DNA from: Ascarosepion bandense
Taxonomy: Eukaryota; Mollusca; Cephalopoda; Sepiida; Sepiidae
Length of the DNA stretch: 64,000 bases
Assembly (NCBI GenBank): GCA_037127315.1
Contig: JBBBDQ010001184.1
Span: 1,408,001-1,472,000 of the forward strand
Direction of reading: 5' to 3'
Part shown: positions 33,920 through 44,800 of the stretch, one piece after another
How positions within the stretch are numbered: position 1 is the stretch's first letter
How the letters are laid out: each line of letters opens with the position of its first letter
Position numbers and translations under genes: made by a program
Notes under the pieces: model-generated
Told to the model about the DNA's origin: nothing
The model's input: only the letters and a program-made list of their open reading frames with translations
Database searches by the model: none

Positions 33920-33976
<57 letters not shown>
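33919..33976 (+). repeat. (GATA)n microsatellite
   Basis: About 14 GATA units. The minus-strand frame 33889-34134 is mostly YLSI repeats from this tract. Confidence 0.9.
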
Positions 33977-33977
<1 letters not shown>

Positions 33978-34174
33978 TTTTTAATGCAAGACCAAAGTAT
34001 GAGGAGATATGGGATTCATAACGACTTGAGCCTCTACTTAAACAGGTTAATACTGTGGTGATTAGAGAAGTGTCTTCAAGTGAGTCGGTTACATATTTCA
34101 ACATTTCTGGAGAAGTCGTCTGAATAGAACTCACTACGTAGATACGGAATATGAAGGAAATAGAGATATATCAA

Positions 34175-34380
34175 CATAGTGAAGGTGGCATGGCGCGTTT
34201 AGCTGTGCAGGTTTGTAGTAGTGGAACTATGGAATGTAACTCGTCTGAAGATAAGTCATAGCTATAGCGGGTGAGTAGAGAGGAGCTAGCATCCTTTGTA
34301 CATAGAAAGGTTTGAAGAATGGAAAGCAATTTATCCCACCCACAATGCCTCACAAACTCGATCAAGGTAGATCTTAACAA
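34175..34380 (-). mobile_element. Small LINE ORF2 fragment between two GATA tracts
   Basis: The minus strand reads RYSYDLSSDELHSIVPLLQT, comparable with the FHGFCSDELKSLMPPQ segment of LINE-A. Upstream LSILQTF may be the IQRR-type region, but this is weak. Confidence 0.45.
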
Positions 34381-34384
34381 AATA

Positions 34385-34385
34385 G

Positions 34386-34429
<44 letters not shown>

Positions 34430-34430
34430 T
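34385..34430 (+). repeat. (GATA)n microsatellite, second tract
   Basis: About 11 GATA units in the same orientation as the tract at 33919. Confidence 0.9.
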
Positions 34431-34484
34431 CAATTCTCACGGATTAATTCCCATGATCATCTGTCATAGATGATCCTGAGTATT

Positions 34485-35090
34485 ATTTTTCTTCTTCTTC
34501 TTCTTTGGGTCATGTCCCTTTAAAATATTGGCGATCATAGCAATCCAACATCCCCTGTCCTTTGTAGCCCTAAGTCAGTTTAGATTTTTTCCTATCTTTT
34601 ATCAACCCTATCCCGTCATTCTTTTACACAAGCTCGTTAAGTAAGTTCTACACTGTTTTCTTCTCTCACTATTACCTTCAATATGTTCAGTTAGTTTCTA
34701 ATATTCCAAGCCATTAAATTTCATCGAAATTTCAACTGTCTCTTTCTGATTCTATGTGTGTGTCCCTTTCCCCCATTTTATTCGTTGTTGCTCTCATGTT
34801 CAATCTAGCGTATTTCCATTATTCTTCTGTGGAACCACTTTTCTTCAAATCTCTTCTTCAAATCTCTTCTTTATCTGTGAAGCGATTGTTCGGTATTCAC
34901 TTCCGTATAGGTGGACCGCCATTAGGTAACAATAACTCACTCCATGTTCTAAGTAGAAAAATTATATCATCTTTCTCTGGAGCTAGAAAAGAAATTAAAC
35001 CGAGCAACCATCTTCTTTGTCCAGGAGCACTTAACTTCAGGGTTGCTTCAATAATATATGAGAATGAATACACTTTAATCCCACTTAGCG
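34485..35090 (-). mobile_element. RTE-type LINE relic, C-terminal part
   Basis: Minus-strand frames give VHLYGSEYRTIASQIKKR (family YGSECWTISSQMKKRLEA), ETVEISMKFNGLEY, LTEHIEG, then CRTYLTSLCKRMTG. The end is DRGCWIAMIANILKGHDPKK (family LWRAMIAHVLKGHGT) next to a CTT run. It shares its order with the copy at 58.2-59.6 kb. The plus-strand frame 34754-35137 is its antisense shadow. Confidence 0.7.
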
Positions 35091-35444
35091 ATAATATACA
35101 GTCTTTTATTTGTTTCTATATGAAGATTCAGGGTTAATGGCACGTAGACAGAGAAGGATATTCCGGGTTATCGTCGAAATAAACGCACCAAAGAAAAGTA
35201 GATATGTTTTTTTTTATTGTGATATTACAAAAGTATATTTCCAAGGCCATGCTAATGAATCGAGCAATGAACAGAAAAATGTTAGGTTGGATTTCGGAAT
35301 TGATTAATGGTTTATCAGCACATTGTAGGTGTTCTAAAGCTAAAACACTGGATTATAAGAATATTTTTTTTCTTTTTTTTCGTTTTATGTTGCACTTAAT
35401 GTTTTTCGTAAATAGCGAGAATTTTTCCAGAATCACCCATAGTT

Positions 35445-35592
35445 AACCCATAGTTGCAGGGGGTTGATTGATTCATACTTTTCCTTATGATAATTGCGCG
35501 TAAGGGAAGGTAACGAACTTGACTGGAATTCAAACCTAGCTCTCCGACTTTTCATTCCTATCAAGTTTCCATTACACCATCCATATCTAAAC
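35445..35592 (-). mobile_element. tRNA-like SINE-A copy, head and start of body
   Basis: On the minus strand: GGATGGTGTAATGGAAACTT as the A-box region, GGTTTGAATTCC as B box, TTACGCGCAATTATC as tail motif, and CTATGGGTTAA. No 5S-like head was recognised upstream. Confidence 0.6.
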
Positions 35593-36069
35593 TATGATTT
35601 CGGAGACTAAAGTAGTAAAATATAGCAAAAACGTAATGCTTTGGTTATGTCCTCTCCATTTACAACTCTCCTTTGGGTACATTTTTGCGATTGTTTGTTG
35701 TAATATTTCCGACGTTAGTTTCCGATCCACCTATTCTTTCTGACTACACTTGAGTACCAAAAACAATTGCTTGTTTGATTAAATTGTTTGCTTCAGTTTC
35801 TTAATCTCACCATGATGTAAATTTGGCACGGCACGCTTATTAATTTTTTTAAAACACTTTTCGACTTTATTAACCAAACTGGCATCTTATAAAAAGAATT
35901 TCTGTCGAATGTGTCGGGGGGGAAAAATCAATAGAAAACCTGCGTGACTGTTCCAGACAGCACTTGTATTTGATACAAAAGATATATATATTTTGTTGTA
36001 AAAATTACTTTATCCTTCTTATACATAGTCTTTTCTTTATTTTCTAACCTTTTCTTTTCATTTGCCGTT
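35593..36069. other. No recognisable gene or repeat
   Basis: AT-rich, with a seven-base G run near 35917. No TE motif was seen. Confidence 0.5.
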
Positions 36070-37157
36070 TTATTAATTTCCTTTTTAACTACCTAGATGC
36101 TCTCATTTAGTAATTTCCTTTTTAACTACCTAGAATGCTCTCATTTTATTAATTTCCTTTTAACTATCTAGATGCTCTCATTTATTAATTTTCTTTTTAA
36201 CTTACTTAGATGCTCTCATTTATTAATTTCCTACTTCTAGATGCTCTCATTTATTAATTTCCTTTTTAACTACCTAGATGCTCTCATTTATTAATTTCCT
36301 TTTTAACTACCTAGATGCTCTCATTTATTAATTTCCTTTTTAACTACCTAGATGCTCTCATTTATTAATTTCCTTTTTAACTACCTAGATGCTCTCATTT
36401 ATTAATTTCCTTTTTAACTACCTAGAATCTCTCCATTTATTAATTTTCTTTTTACTTAGATGCTCTCATTTATTAATTTCCTTTTTAACTACTTAGATGC
36501 TCTCATTTATTAATTTCCTTTTTAACTACTTAGATGCTCTCATTTATTAATTTCCTTTTTAACTACTTAGATGCTCTCATTTATTAATTTCCTTTTTAAC
36601 TACCTAGATGCTCTCATTTATTAATTTCCTTTTTAACTACCTAGATGCTCTCATTTATTAATTTCCTTTTTAACTACCTAGATGCTCTCATTTATTAATT
36701 TCCTTTTTAACTACCTAGATGCTCTCATTTATTAATTTCCTTTTTAACTACCTAGATGCTCTCATTTATTAATTTCCTTTTTTAACTACCTAGATGCTCT
36801 CATTTATTAATTTCTTTTTTAACTACTTAGATGCTCTCATTTATTAATCTTTCCTTTTTAACTACTTAGATGCTCTCATTTATTAATTTCCTTTTTAACT
36901 ACCTAGATGCTCTCATTTATTAATTTCCTTTTTTAACTACCTAGATGCTCTCATTTATTAATTTCCTTTTTAACTACCTAGATGCTCTCATTTATTAATT
37001 TCTTTTTTAACTACTTAGATGCTCTCATTTATTAATTTCCTTTTTAACTACTTAGATGCTCTCATTTATTAATTTCCTTTTTAACTACCTAGATGCTCTC
37101 ATTTATTAATTTCCTTTTTAACTACCTAGATGCTCTCATTTATTAATTTCTTTTTTA
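36070..37157 (+). repeat. 37-bp minisatellite, about 29 copies
   Basis: The unit consists of TTTATTAATTTCCTTTTTAA followed by CTACCTAGATGCTCTCA. I counted 29 GATGCTCTCA or near-identical cores. Variants alternate ACCTAG and ACTTAG, and a few units have one-base indels or a shortened spacer (for example at 36220-36245 and 36440-36460). No frame is open through it. It is not a CRISPR: no unique spacers, and the whole unit repeats. Confidence 0.95.
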
Positions 37158-37920
37158 TGTAACTTTCACCTTCAGCTTTTACTGTGTATTTAATGAATTA
37201 AGAAAATGATCAAAAACATTACTAAGCAGATAGAAACTGATTACACAGCATGCTAAATTACCTCGCTAGCAATAAACCAACGACAGAATGTTTAGATATT
37301 TATAAACTTTCACTTTTACATAATACGCACACAACACGTGTTATTTAAAAATCTTCTCCAGGGAAAATTACAGTTATGAACAAAAAGTTTCCAGAATTCT
37401 TAATAACTCAAACTTGTTTACCTTTTTGATTATAATAGGATTGTATTAATAAACTTTAACTACTCTGAATTAAATCACGTTTCTGCTAAAACCATATTGC
37501 TATCTTCTGCCTGGTTTCATATTAACTTTTCGTGGCAGTGATCAGATTGTTTAGTTCTATGTTTTTGAAATAATAACTGTTTTAACACGCTTTCAAGAAT
37601 AAGCTATATTCTTGCAAGATCATTTGATATGTCGCCAAACCTTCTGGACTCTAATAAGTAAGGTAAGATGATATAGCGTCACGACATGAATTACTTAAAT
37701 AGTAAAAATGAAGTACACTGATTATGACCATTATAGAAAATAGAAAAGTGAAAGTGAAATGAAATGCTAATATTTTCGATTAGCACTTAAATGTAATTAA
37801 ATTATTATTGTGTTTTACTGCTTGATCAAGCCTAGAAACGGAACGTTAATTTACAGTGATGCTTGTGTAGTTTAAAACGACTGGTTAAATATCTCACCTC
37901 ACAGTTTATTTTTCAGCTAA
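37158..37920. other. No recognisable gene
   Basis: AT-rich flank of the minisatellite without TE motif. Confidence 0.5.
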
Positions 37921-38860
37921 ATAATATGGCTGATGATGTATTAATGGTTATTGCTGAAAGAGTGTATCCAGCTAAGATAACAATGGTGAAGCTCAGGCTG
38001 TTGACTTGGATATATTGTAGGCATTTGAGAGAGTTTGGCATATTGTTCTTCTTCACAAGTTGAAACGTTAGATTATTTCTTGACGAATTTTCGAACTAAC
38101 TAATCAAATCGCAAAATTAAAGTTATCTTGAACAGCCACTCTTATTTTTTTATTAATGCAGACGCCGCCAAGGGATCTATCTTCCAGACGTAATTTGTTC
38201 CTAAATTTCATCAACGATTTTCCTGGTAGCATTAGTTCTAAATTCGGCATCTATGCTGATGACACAAGTAATTACTTCTGTCTTAATAGTAAGTCTGATC
38301 GCTTCAACGACGTCAAATTGGTAACTGATCTAAAAAAAATAACATATTTTGTTTTGATAACTGCAAGGAATGTCGTGCTAATTTTAACGCCTTGGGAAGT
38401 AAACTGCTTCATTAATCCTCTGAGAGAACATTTTCTGACTTCCATTTGCATGGCTGAAGTTAACGGCCAAAAGAGTAAATTGCAAACCTTCTCAGACTAA
38501 CGTTTCCTGCTGATACGAAGTGGAAATATTTTATATCAATCAGTTGCCAGGCCTGCAGCCAAGAAAGTTGGTTTGCTACATTGTGCTAAACAATCTTTCT
38601 CTCTAGAATGTATCTTGGATATTTACAATTTTACCAATATTCCAAGCTCCGAATATTGCTGTTGTATATGATCTGGTGTTTTTGCTATATACGTAAAGAT
38701 GCTTCATAAAATTCAAAGAAAAACCTGCAGTATTACTGATCCTGACCTAGCATCTCGGCTTCAGCCATTCCCCTCCCCACCGTAACATAGCTTTCCTGTA
38801 CATTTTCTATAAATACTTGAATTGTAATTTTTCTAATGAACTCTTCTCTATATAAGTAGA
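37921..38860 (+). mobile_element. Old LINE-A-like copy, RT palm to post-RT region
   Basis: Broken frames read VIAERVY (family TTVTEYM), REFGILFFFT (family AFDRVWHIGLLHKL), FLNFINDFPGSISSKFGIYA with DDTSNY at about 38260, then NILYQSVARPAAKKVGL, SEYCCC-W, LHKIQRKTCSI, DPDLASRLQPFP and YKYLNCNFSNEL at about 38830. The catalytic ADD is present, but stops and indels make it inactive. It is more diverged than the 26.8-kb copy. Confidence 0.75.
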
Positions 38861-38939
38861 CTTTTATTGATTTATGTCTAGTACTATATTTACAGTTGAA
38901 ATAGCTTGATGTAAAATCTATTCTAACAGTTTTTTTTAT

Positions 38940-39150
38940 CGCCCGTCTCTTTGATGTGATATTAGTGTAAAGGATAATAATACGGAAAGTAGATTCGGCG
39001 AGCAGAGTTCAAATTCCAAAATAATCTGTTGTATTCCCTTTCTCACTTATTCCATTTGAAATGAAAGGAATATTTCTCTTTTCCCGCCTGTGTTAAATAG
39101 CAGGGTAGACTTCTGTAATCTTTGATGGCAATCAGTTAAAAAAACAAAAA
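38940..39150 (+). mobile_element. Degenerate SINE-A copy
   Basis: TCGGCGAGCAGAGTTCAAATTCC contains the B box. It is followed by TTGTATTCCCTTTCTCACTT and, about 60 bases later, GTGTTAAATAGCAGGGTAGA, equivalent to GGGTTAAATAGCTGGACAGA in the 52.2-kb copy. The A-box region is decayed. Confidence 0.5.
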
Positions 39151-39669
39151 AGGAAAAATCGTGGAAAATGCAAACATTTATGATAATTCACAGATAAAGA
39201 GTTTGCTGAGCACCATGACGGTTTACTCTCCGAAGTCTCACGATGTTTTAAAAAATACAAAATATCCTAAGAAATTAAACTGAAATAGGAGCATATATAT
39301 ACTCATATTTAGATGAATTTCTATCAGAAAAATTAACATGATAGTTCACCTACTACAAGAACTCTTCTTATACACCTATGATAAGAAACTTTGCCGGTTT
39401 TGTGAAGACTGACATGCAGAAAATCAATAATTTCTGCGTTAAGGGCATGGAGTTTTACAGTATCACATGATTAACTTTGTATTGGATTGTTATATTTTTA
39501 CTTTCATGCAATTATTGTATTTAATCATATAAAGGCAAATAGATTCTAATGATGTTTCTGTTAGTCACTCAAAATTTATTTTATTCAGTTTTGGTTAGTA
39601 ATCCTAACAAACATAACAGTATGCCCTGCAATTATAAAAATAAAATAAAATCATACTTAATCAATAATA
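39151..39669. other. No recognisable gene or repeat
   Basis: AT-rich sequence upstream of the Helitron-like copy. Confidence 0.5.
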
Positions 39670-39693
39670 TCTAAACTTATTTATAAATGGAAC

Positions 39694-39741
<48 letters not shown>

Positions 39742-39993
39742 CTATAAACCCCGAAACAGCTAAACCTATTTTCTTGAAAAATTACACAGTTGTACTATAA
39801 GAGTCTGCGAGTGTTCTTAGCTCGGTTTTGTGTCGAGGCACCCCAGGTAAATATCGAAAATCGATAATCGAAAAAATCGGGTTATAAAATGTGTGGTCCG
39901 AGTTTAATCAAATTTGATACACTCATAGATAAAGACATAAGAAACGATATTCAGAAGTTTCAAGGTTGCAGTTCTTATAGTAGTGCAGAAAAT

Positions 39994-40041
<48 letters not shown>

Positions 40042-40047
40042 GCAAGA

Positions 40048-40092
<45 letters not shown>

Positions 40093-40429
40093 CCTGTATG
40101 TCTGTATTTTTTCAGCCCTTTTATTTTAGTTTTTGCTTCGGGTTTGGCTCTAAGTAGTCCTTAGTCTCAGCCATGATACCATTTACTCAGAGGACTTATT
40201 TAGCCTTCAAAATTCAGTTTACGACGAAAAAACTTATTTGATATCGATACCAAGAAATCAAAATTTGACTTACATCCATTCATTTTTCTTTCCGTCTACG
40301 GTTTCGCTTTAACTGGAAACAACTATTGCTTTTTAGTCTTTCGTGCCAACGTCCAAAGTGTCTGAGCTCCAGGACCATGGATTAGTTTTAAAGCTTTCAT
40401 TACACCCGAGCAACGCCGGGCTATACTGG
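39670..40429 (+). mobile_element. Helitron-like non-autonomous element, both ends visible
   Basis: It begins with TC (TCTAAACTTATTTATAAATG) after a host A. It ends with a short GC hairpin (CCCGAGCAACGCCGGG at 40405-40420) followed by CTATA and CTGG, then a host T. This agrees with the Helitron rule of TC at the 5' end, a hairpin plus CTRR at the 3' end, and insertion between A and T. There are no inverted repeats or coding capacity (no Rep/helicase). Two GT and one TA microsatellite lie inside. A second copy starts identically at 29228. Confidence 0.6.
40000..40086 (+). repeat. (TA)n and (GT)n microsatellites within the Helitron-like element
   Basis: About 18 TA units followed after AAAGGCAAGATGTTT by about 17 GT units. 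Confidence 0.9.
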
Positions 40430-40787
40430 TAGTTATATATAAAGCTACATTGAAAAATAACATTAATCCAGTATGAAATAAAAAGATCATTACGAGCAAG
40501 AAAAAATGTATAAACAATTCTATAGAAAACAAAGTAAAAGTGCTAGCGTAGCGCTCATCGGCTCATAAAGCATTTTGGCAAGACAAGATCAGAATGTAAG
40601 TTAAAAACTATGATAATGGAAACGGGAAACAACTCCGCTATCTTGACAACAAATTCATGACAATTTACTAATACTAAAATAAAGGAATCTATGATCAACA
40701 ACGTCTTCAATAGACATTTCATTTAAAACGAAACATATTAAGAACATTGCCTCTATTATTTTAAACTCAATCTTACCTGTTATATTA
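40430..40787. other. No recognisable gene
   Basis: AT-rich sequence between the Helitron-like element and the hairpin. Confidence 0.5.
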
Positions 40788-40900
40788 TGTTTAAGTTTCT
40801 GATTCTGACCCGTGATATCTCTAGTTGATTTTACTTTATAAGCATGATATAAAGCAAAATCTACTGGAGAGATCATGCGTCATAATCAGAAACTTAAACC
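40788..40900. repeat. Long imperfect hairpin, about 52-bp arms, 7-base loop
   Basis: The left arm 40788-40840 pairs with 40848-40900. By eye about 45 of 52 positions match. Perfect parts include GTTTAAGTTTCTGATT with its complement and TATAAAG with CTTTATA at the loop. It resembles a fold-back element or a hairpin precursor; no known family was recognised. Confidence 0.75.
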
Positions 40901-41185
40901 TTGTTGCGGGGCTATCGACAAAACAGGTGCCGTTAACCCAGCTAGGAATGAAAGTAATACGATCGAATCAAGGGCAACGAACGACGAGGGTTTATAATTT
41001 AAGCCAAATTTCTATTTACAAAATCTGGCAAACGTATTTACAGAAAGTTTGTTGAGTCGGCAGTGTCAATCGTGAAGCATCGCTTGGTTCCAAGGCGGTA
41101 GACTAGTTGCTGGCAGGGTAGTGCAGAGGTGATGCTGGTTGTTAGAGGTTCTGCTCTCGGTCGTTCCAGAAAGGACTGGAGATGG

Positions 41186-41345
41186 TTAGTTCTTAGAAGA
41201 ACTGTCACATACGTAAACGGCTAGTCCTAAAAAGGACTGTTGTACATGTACTCAGTTAGAGAGTCCTAAAAAGGACTGTTGCACCTGTAATCAGTTAGAG
41301 AGTCCTAAAAGGACTGTTGCATATGTAGCCGGGACTATGGCTTCT
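41186..41345 (+). repeat. Minisatellite with palindromic AGTCCT/AGGACT core, first block
   Basis: Units contain AGTCCTAAAAAGGACTGTTG followed by CA-ATGTA-TCAGTTAGAG. Three clear units start at about 41223, 41264 and 41300. Each core is a short hairpin (AGTCCT...AGGACT). Confidence 0.8.
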
Positions 41346-41535
41346 GCTGGTGCCTGGTGTGCCTGCTGCTTCTGCCTGGTGCCTGGTATGCCTGCTGCTT
41401 TTGCCTGGTGCGTCTGCTGCTTGGTACGCCCGCTGGTGTTGGTTGGTGCGCCTGCTTCTTCTGCCTAGTGCTTGGTGTTTCTGCTGCTTGGTGCGCCCAA
41501 TGGTGCTGGTGGCTGCTGCTGCAGGTGTAGGTTAG
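41346..41535 (+). repeat. GC-rich low-complexity repeat (TGCCTGGTG / TGCTGCTT)
   Basis: Degenerate repetition of TGCTGCTTCTGCCTGGTGC. The 61-codon frame through it encodes only A/L/W/C-rich repeats and is not a convincing gene. GC content is clearly above the neighbourhood. Confidence 0.8.
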
Positions 41536-41835
41536 CCCTGAAAAGGGCTATTGCATATGTAGCTGAAGAGCCCTTAAAAAGACGTGCACATCAGAAAGGA
41601 AAACCCTGAAAATAACTATATCAATGTAATCAGAGAGTCCTAAAAAGCACTGTCGCATATACAATTAGAGAGCCCTGAAAAGGACTGTTGCTGACAGCAG
41701 CTGCTGCTGCTGGATTTGGCAAGCTGGGCTGGAAGTGGCTGCTGTTGCTGGCTGGTAGTGGCTGCTACAGCTGGCTGTCGGCGGCTGATGCTATGGTCAG
41801 CGAAAAGGGTCAGCCAAGAGCAGGTGGTAGGAGGA
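41536..41835 (+). repeat. Minisatellite second block and GCT-rich sequence
   Basis: Diverged units with AGCCCTGAAAAGGGCT, AGTCCTAAAAAGCACT and AGCCCTGAAAAGGACT (41532-41700) continue the first block. GCTGCTGCTGCTGG and GGCTGCTGTTGCTGGCTGG then lead into the 200-bp array. Confidence 0.7.
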
Positions 41836-44800
41836 GCACATCACATCCGCCTGATCCCAGGGATTATTTACACATCTAACTCACTTGAGAGAGATGTGAC
41901 ACAAGGTATTATTAGATGTGGGGAACCTAAGCGCGTACGCCCAGGTACTGGTCAAATATTACCTATTCACCGCAGTGGATAGGTTCACAACCGGTCTAAA
42001 CTGGTCATAACTTTTTTTCTTTGGTCATTCTGGACACTAGCCCGAAGGCCGGGGGCCAGGCATTATTTACTCTTCTCCCCCCACTAAAGAGAGATGTGAC
42101 ACAAGGTCTTTTTTAATGTGGAGAACCTGAGCGCGTACGCCCAGGTACTTGTCAAATATTACCTATACACCGCAATGGATAGTTTCAGAAGCGGTCTAAA
42201 ATGGTCATGACTGTTCGTTTTTTGGTCATTCTGGACTCTAGCCAGAAGGCCTGGGGCCCGGCATATTTACCATTCTCCCCCACTTGAGAGATGTGACATA
42301 AGGTCTTTTTTAACGTGGGGAACCTGAGTGGGTACACCCAGGTACTGGTCAAAACATACCTATCCACCGCAGTTGATAGGTGCAGAACCCGTCTAAACTG
42401 GTATTAAACTAGTCTTACTTTAGTGATTCCGGACCCTAGCTCGAACGCCGGGGGCGCGGAATTATTTACCCTTCTTCCCCAATTGAGAGAGATGTGACAC
42501 AAGGTCTTTATTACTGTGGGGAACCTGAGCTCGTACGCTTAGGTACTGGTCAAAACATTACCTATCCACCGCAGAGGATAAGTTTCAGAACTGGTCAAAA
42601 CTCGTTTAAACTGGTCTTTGTTTGGTCATTCCGGACCCCAGCCGGAAGGACGGGGGTCCAGCATTATTTACCCCTTTCCCTCAATTGGGAGAGATGTGAC
42701 ACAATGTCTTTTTTAACGTGGGGAACCTTAGCGTATACGCCCAGGTACTTTTCAAAATATTACCTATTCACCGTAGTGGATAGGTTCAGAACCGGTCTAA
42801 ACTGGTCATAACTGGTCTTTTTTTGGTAATTCTGGACCCTAGCCCGAAGGCCGGGCGCCCGGCGATATTTACACTTCTCCTCCACTTGAGAGAGATGTGA
42901 CACAAGGTCTTTTTTACATGTCGGGAAACTGAGCGCGTACGCCCAGGTACTGGTCAAATATTACCTATCCACCGCAGTGGATAGGTTCAGAACCGATCTA
43001 AACTGGTCAAAGGTGGTTTTGTTTTGGTCATTCTGGACTCTAGCACGAAAACAGGGGACCCGGCGTTGTTTACACTTCTCACACATGAGAGAGATGTGAC
43101 ACAAGGTATTTTTCAATGTGGTGAACCTGAGCGCGTACACCCAGTTACTGGTCAGATATTAACTATCCACCGCAGTGGATAGGTACAGAACCGGTCTAAA
43201 CTGGTCATAATCTGATTTTTGTTGGTCATTTTGGACTCTAGCCCGAACGCCGGGGGCCCGGCATTATTTGGTCAAATATTACATATCAGCCGCAGTGGAT
43301 AGGCACAGAACCGGTCTGAACTGGTTTAAACTAGTCTTTTTTTTTGTCATTCTGGACCCCAGCCGGATGGCCGTGGTCCCGGCTATATTTCACTTTCTCC
43401 CTCACTTGAGAGAGATGTGAAACAAGGTCTTTTTTAATGTGGGGAACCTGATCACGTACGCCCAGGTACTGGTCAAATATTAGGTTCAAATATTCAAATA
43501 TAGGTTCAGAACCGGTCTAAAATGTTCATAACTGATGTTGTTTTGGATATTCTGGACCCCAGCCGGGAGGCCGGGGGCTCGGCATTATTTACCCTTCTCC
43601 CCCACTTGAGAAAGATGTAACACAAGGTCTTTATTACTGTGAGGAGCCTGAGCTCGTACATTCAAGGTACTGGTCAAATATTATCTATCCACCGCAGTGT
43701 TTACGTTCAGAACCGGTCTAAACTGGTCATAAACTGGTCGTTTTTTGGTCATTCTGGACGCCAGCCATTTTATTTCCCCTTCTCCCTCACTTGAGAGAGA
43801 TGTGACACAAGGTCTTTTTAATGTGGGGAAACTGAGCTCGTACACCCAGGTATTGGTCAAATATTACATATCCACCGCAGTGGATAGGTTCAGAAACCGG
43901 TCTATAGTGGTCTTAAACTGGTCTTTTTTTTTTTGGTTATTCCTGGACCCCAGCCGGAAAGCCGGAGGTCCAGCATTATTTACCCTTCTCCCTCACTTGA
44001 GAGTGATGTGACCTAAGGTCTTTTTTAATGTGGGGACCTACCTGAGCTCGTACGCTCAGCTACTGGACAAATATTACCTATCCACCGCAGTGGATCGGTT
44101 CAGAACCGGTCTAAACTGGTCAAAACTGGTCTTTCTTTGGTCATTCTGGGCCAAGCCGGAAGGTCGGTGGCCCGGCTATATTTACCCTTCTCCCCCACTT
44201 GAAAGAGATGTGACACAAGTCTTTTTTAATGTGGGAATCCTGAGCATGTACGCCCAGGTAATGGTCAAATATTACCTAACCACTGCAGTAGATAGGTTCA
44301 GAACCGGTATAAACTGGTCTTAAACTGGTCTTTTTTGGTCATTCTGGACAACAGCCGCAAGGCCGGAGGCCCGGCATTATTTACCCTTTTCCCCCACTTG
44401 AGAGAGATGTGAAACAAGGTCTCTTTTAACGTGGGGAACCTGAGCCCGTACTCTCAGGAACTGGTCAAATATTACTTATCCACTGCAGTGGATAGGTTCA
44501 CAACCGGTCTAAAATGGTCATAACTGGTCTTTGTTCGGTCAATGTGGACCCCAGCCTGACGGCCGGGATCCCATCTATATTTACTCTTCTTCCTCACTTA
44601 AGACAGATGTGACACAAAGTCTTTTTTAATGTGGGGAACCTGAGCGCGTACACCCAGGTACTGGTCAAATATTACCTATCCACTGCAGTGGATAAGTTCA
44701 GAACCGGTCTAATCTGGTCATAAATGTTTTTTTTTTTTTTTGGTCATTCTGTGCCCCAGCTGGAAGGCCGGGTGCCCGGCAGTATTTACCTTTTTCCTCC

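Noticed and set aside
34754..35137. 127-codon plus-strand frame
   Set aside because: It is antisense to the RTE C-terminal relic, which gives recognisable motifs on the minus strand.
36070..37157. Possible CRISPR array
   Set aside because: The whole 37-bp unit repeats without unique spacers, in a eukaryotic TE context with no cas genes.
41350..41535. A/L/C/W-rich small protein
   Set aside because: The frame follows a TGCCTGGTG/TGCTGCT repeat and has no neighbouring gene structure.
42494..44323. Frames of 88-105 codons within the 200-bp array, possible repeat protein
   Set aside because: The unit length is not a multiple of three. Each frame is open in only one or two units and stops occur in others.
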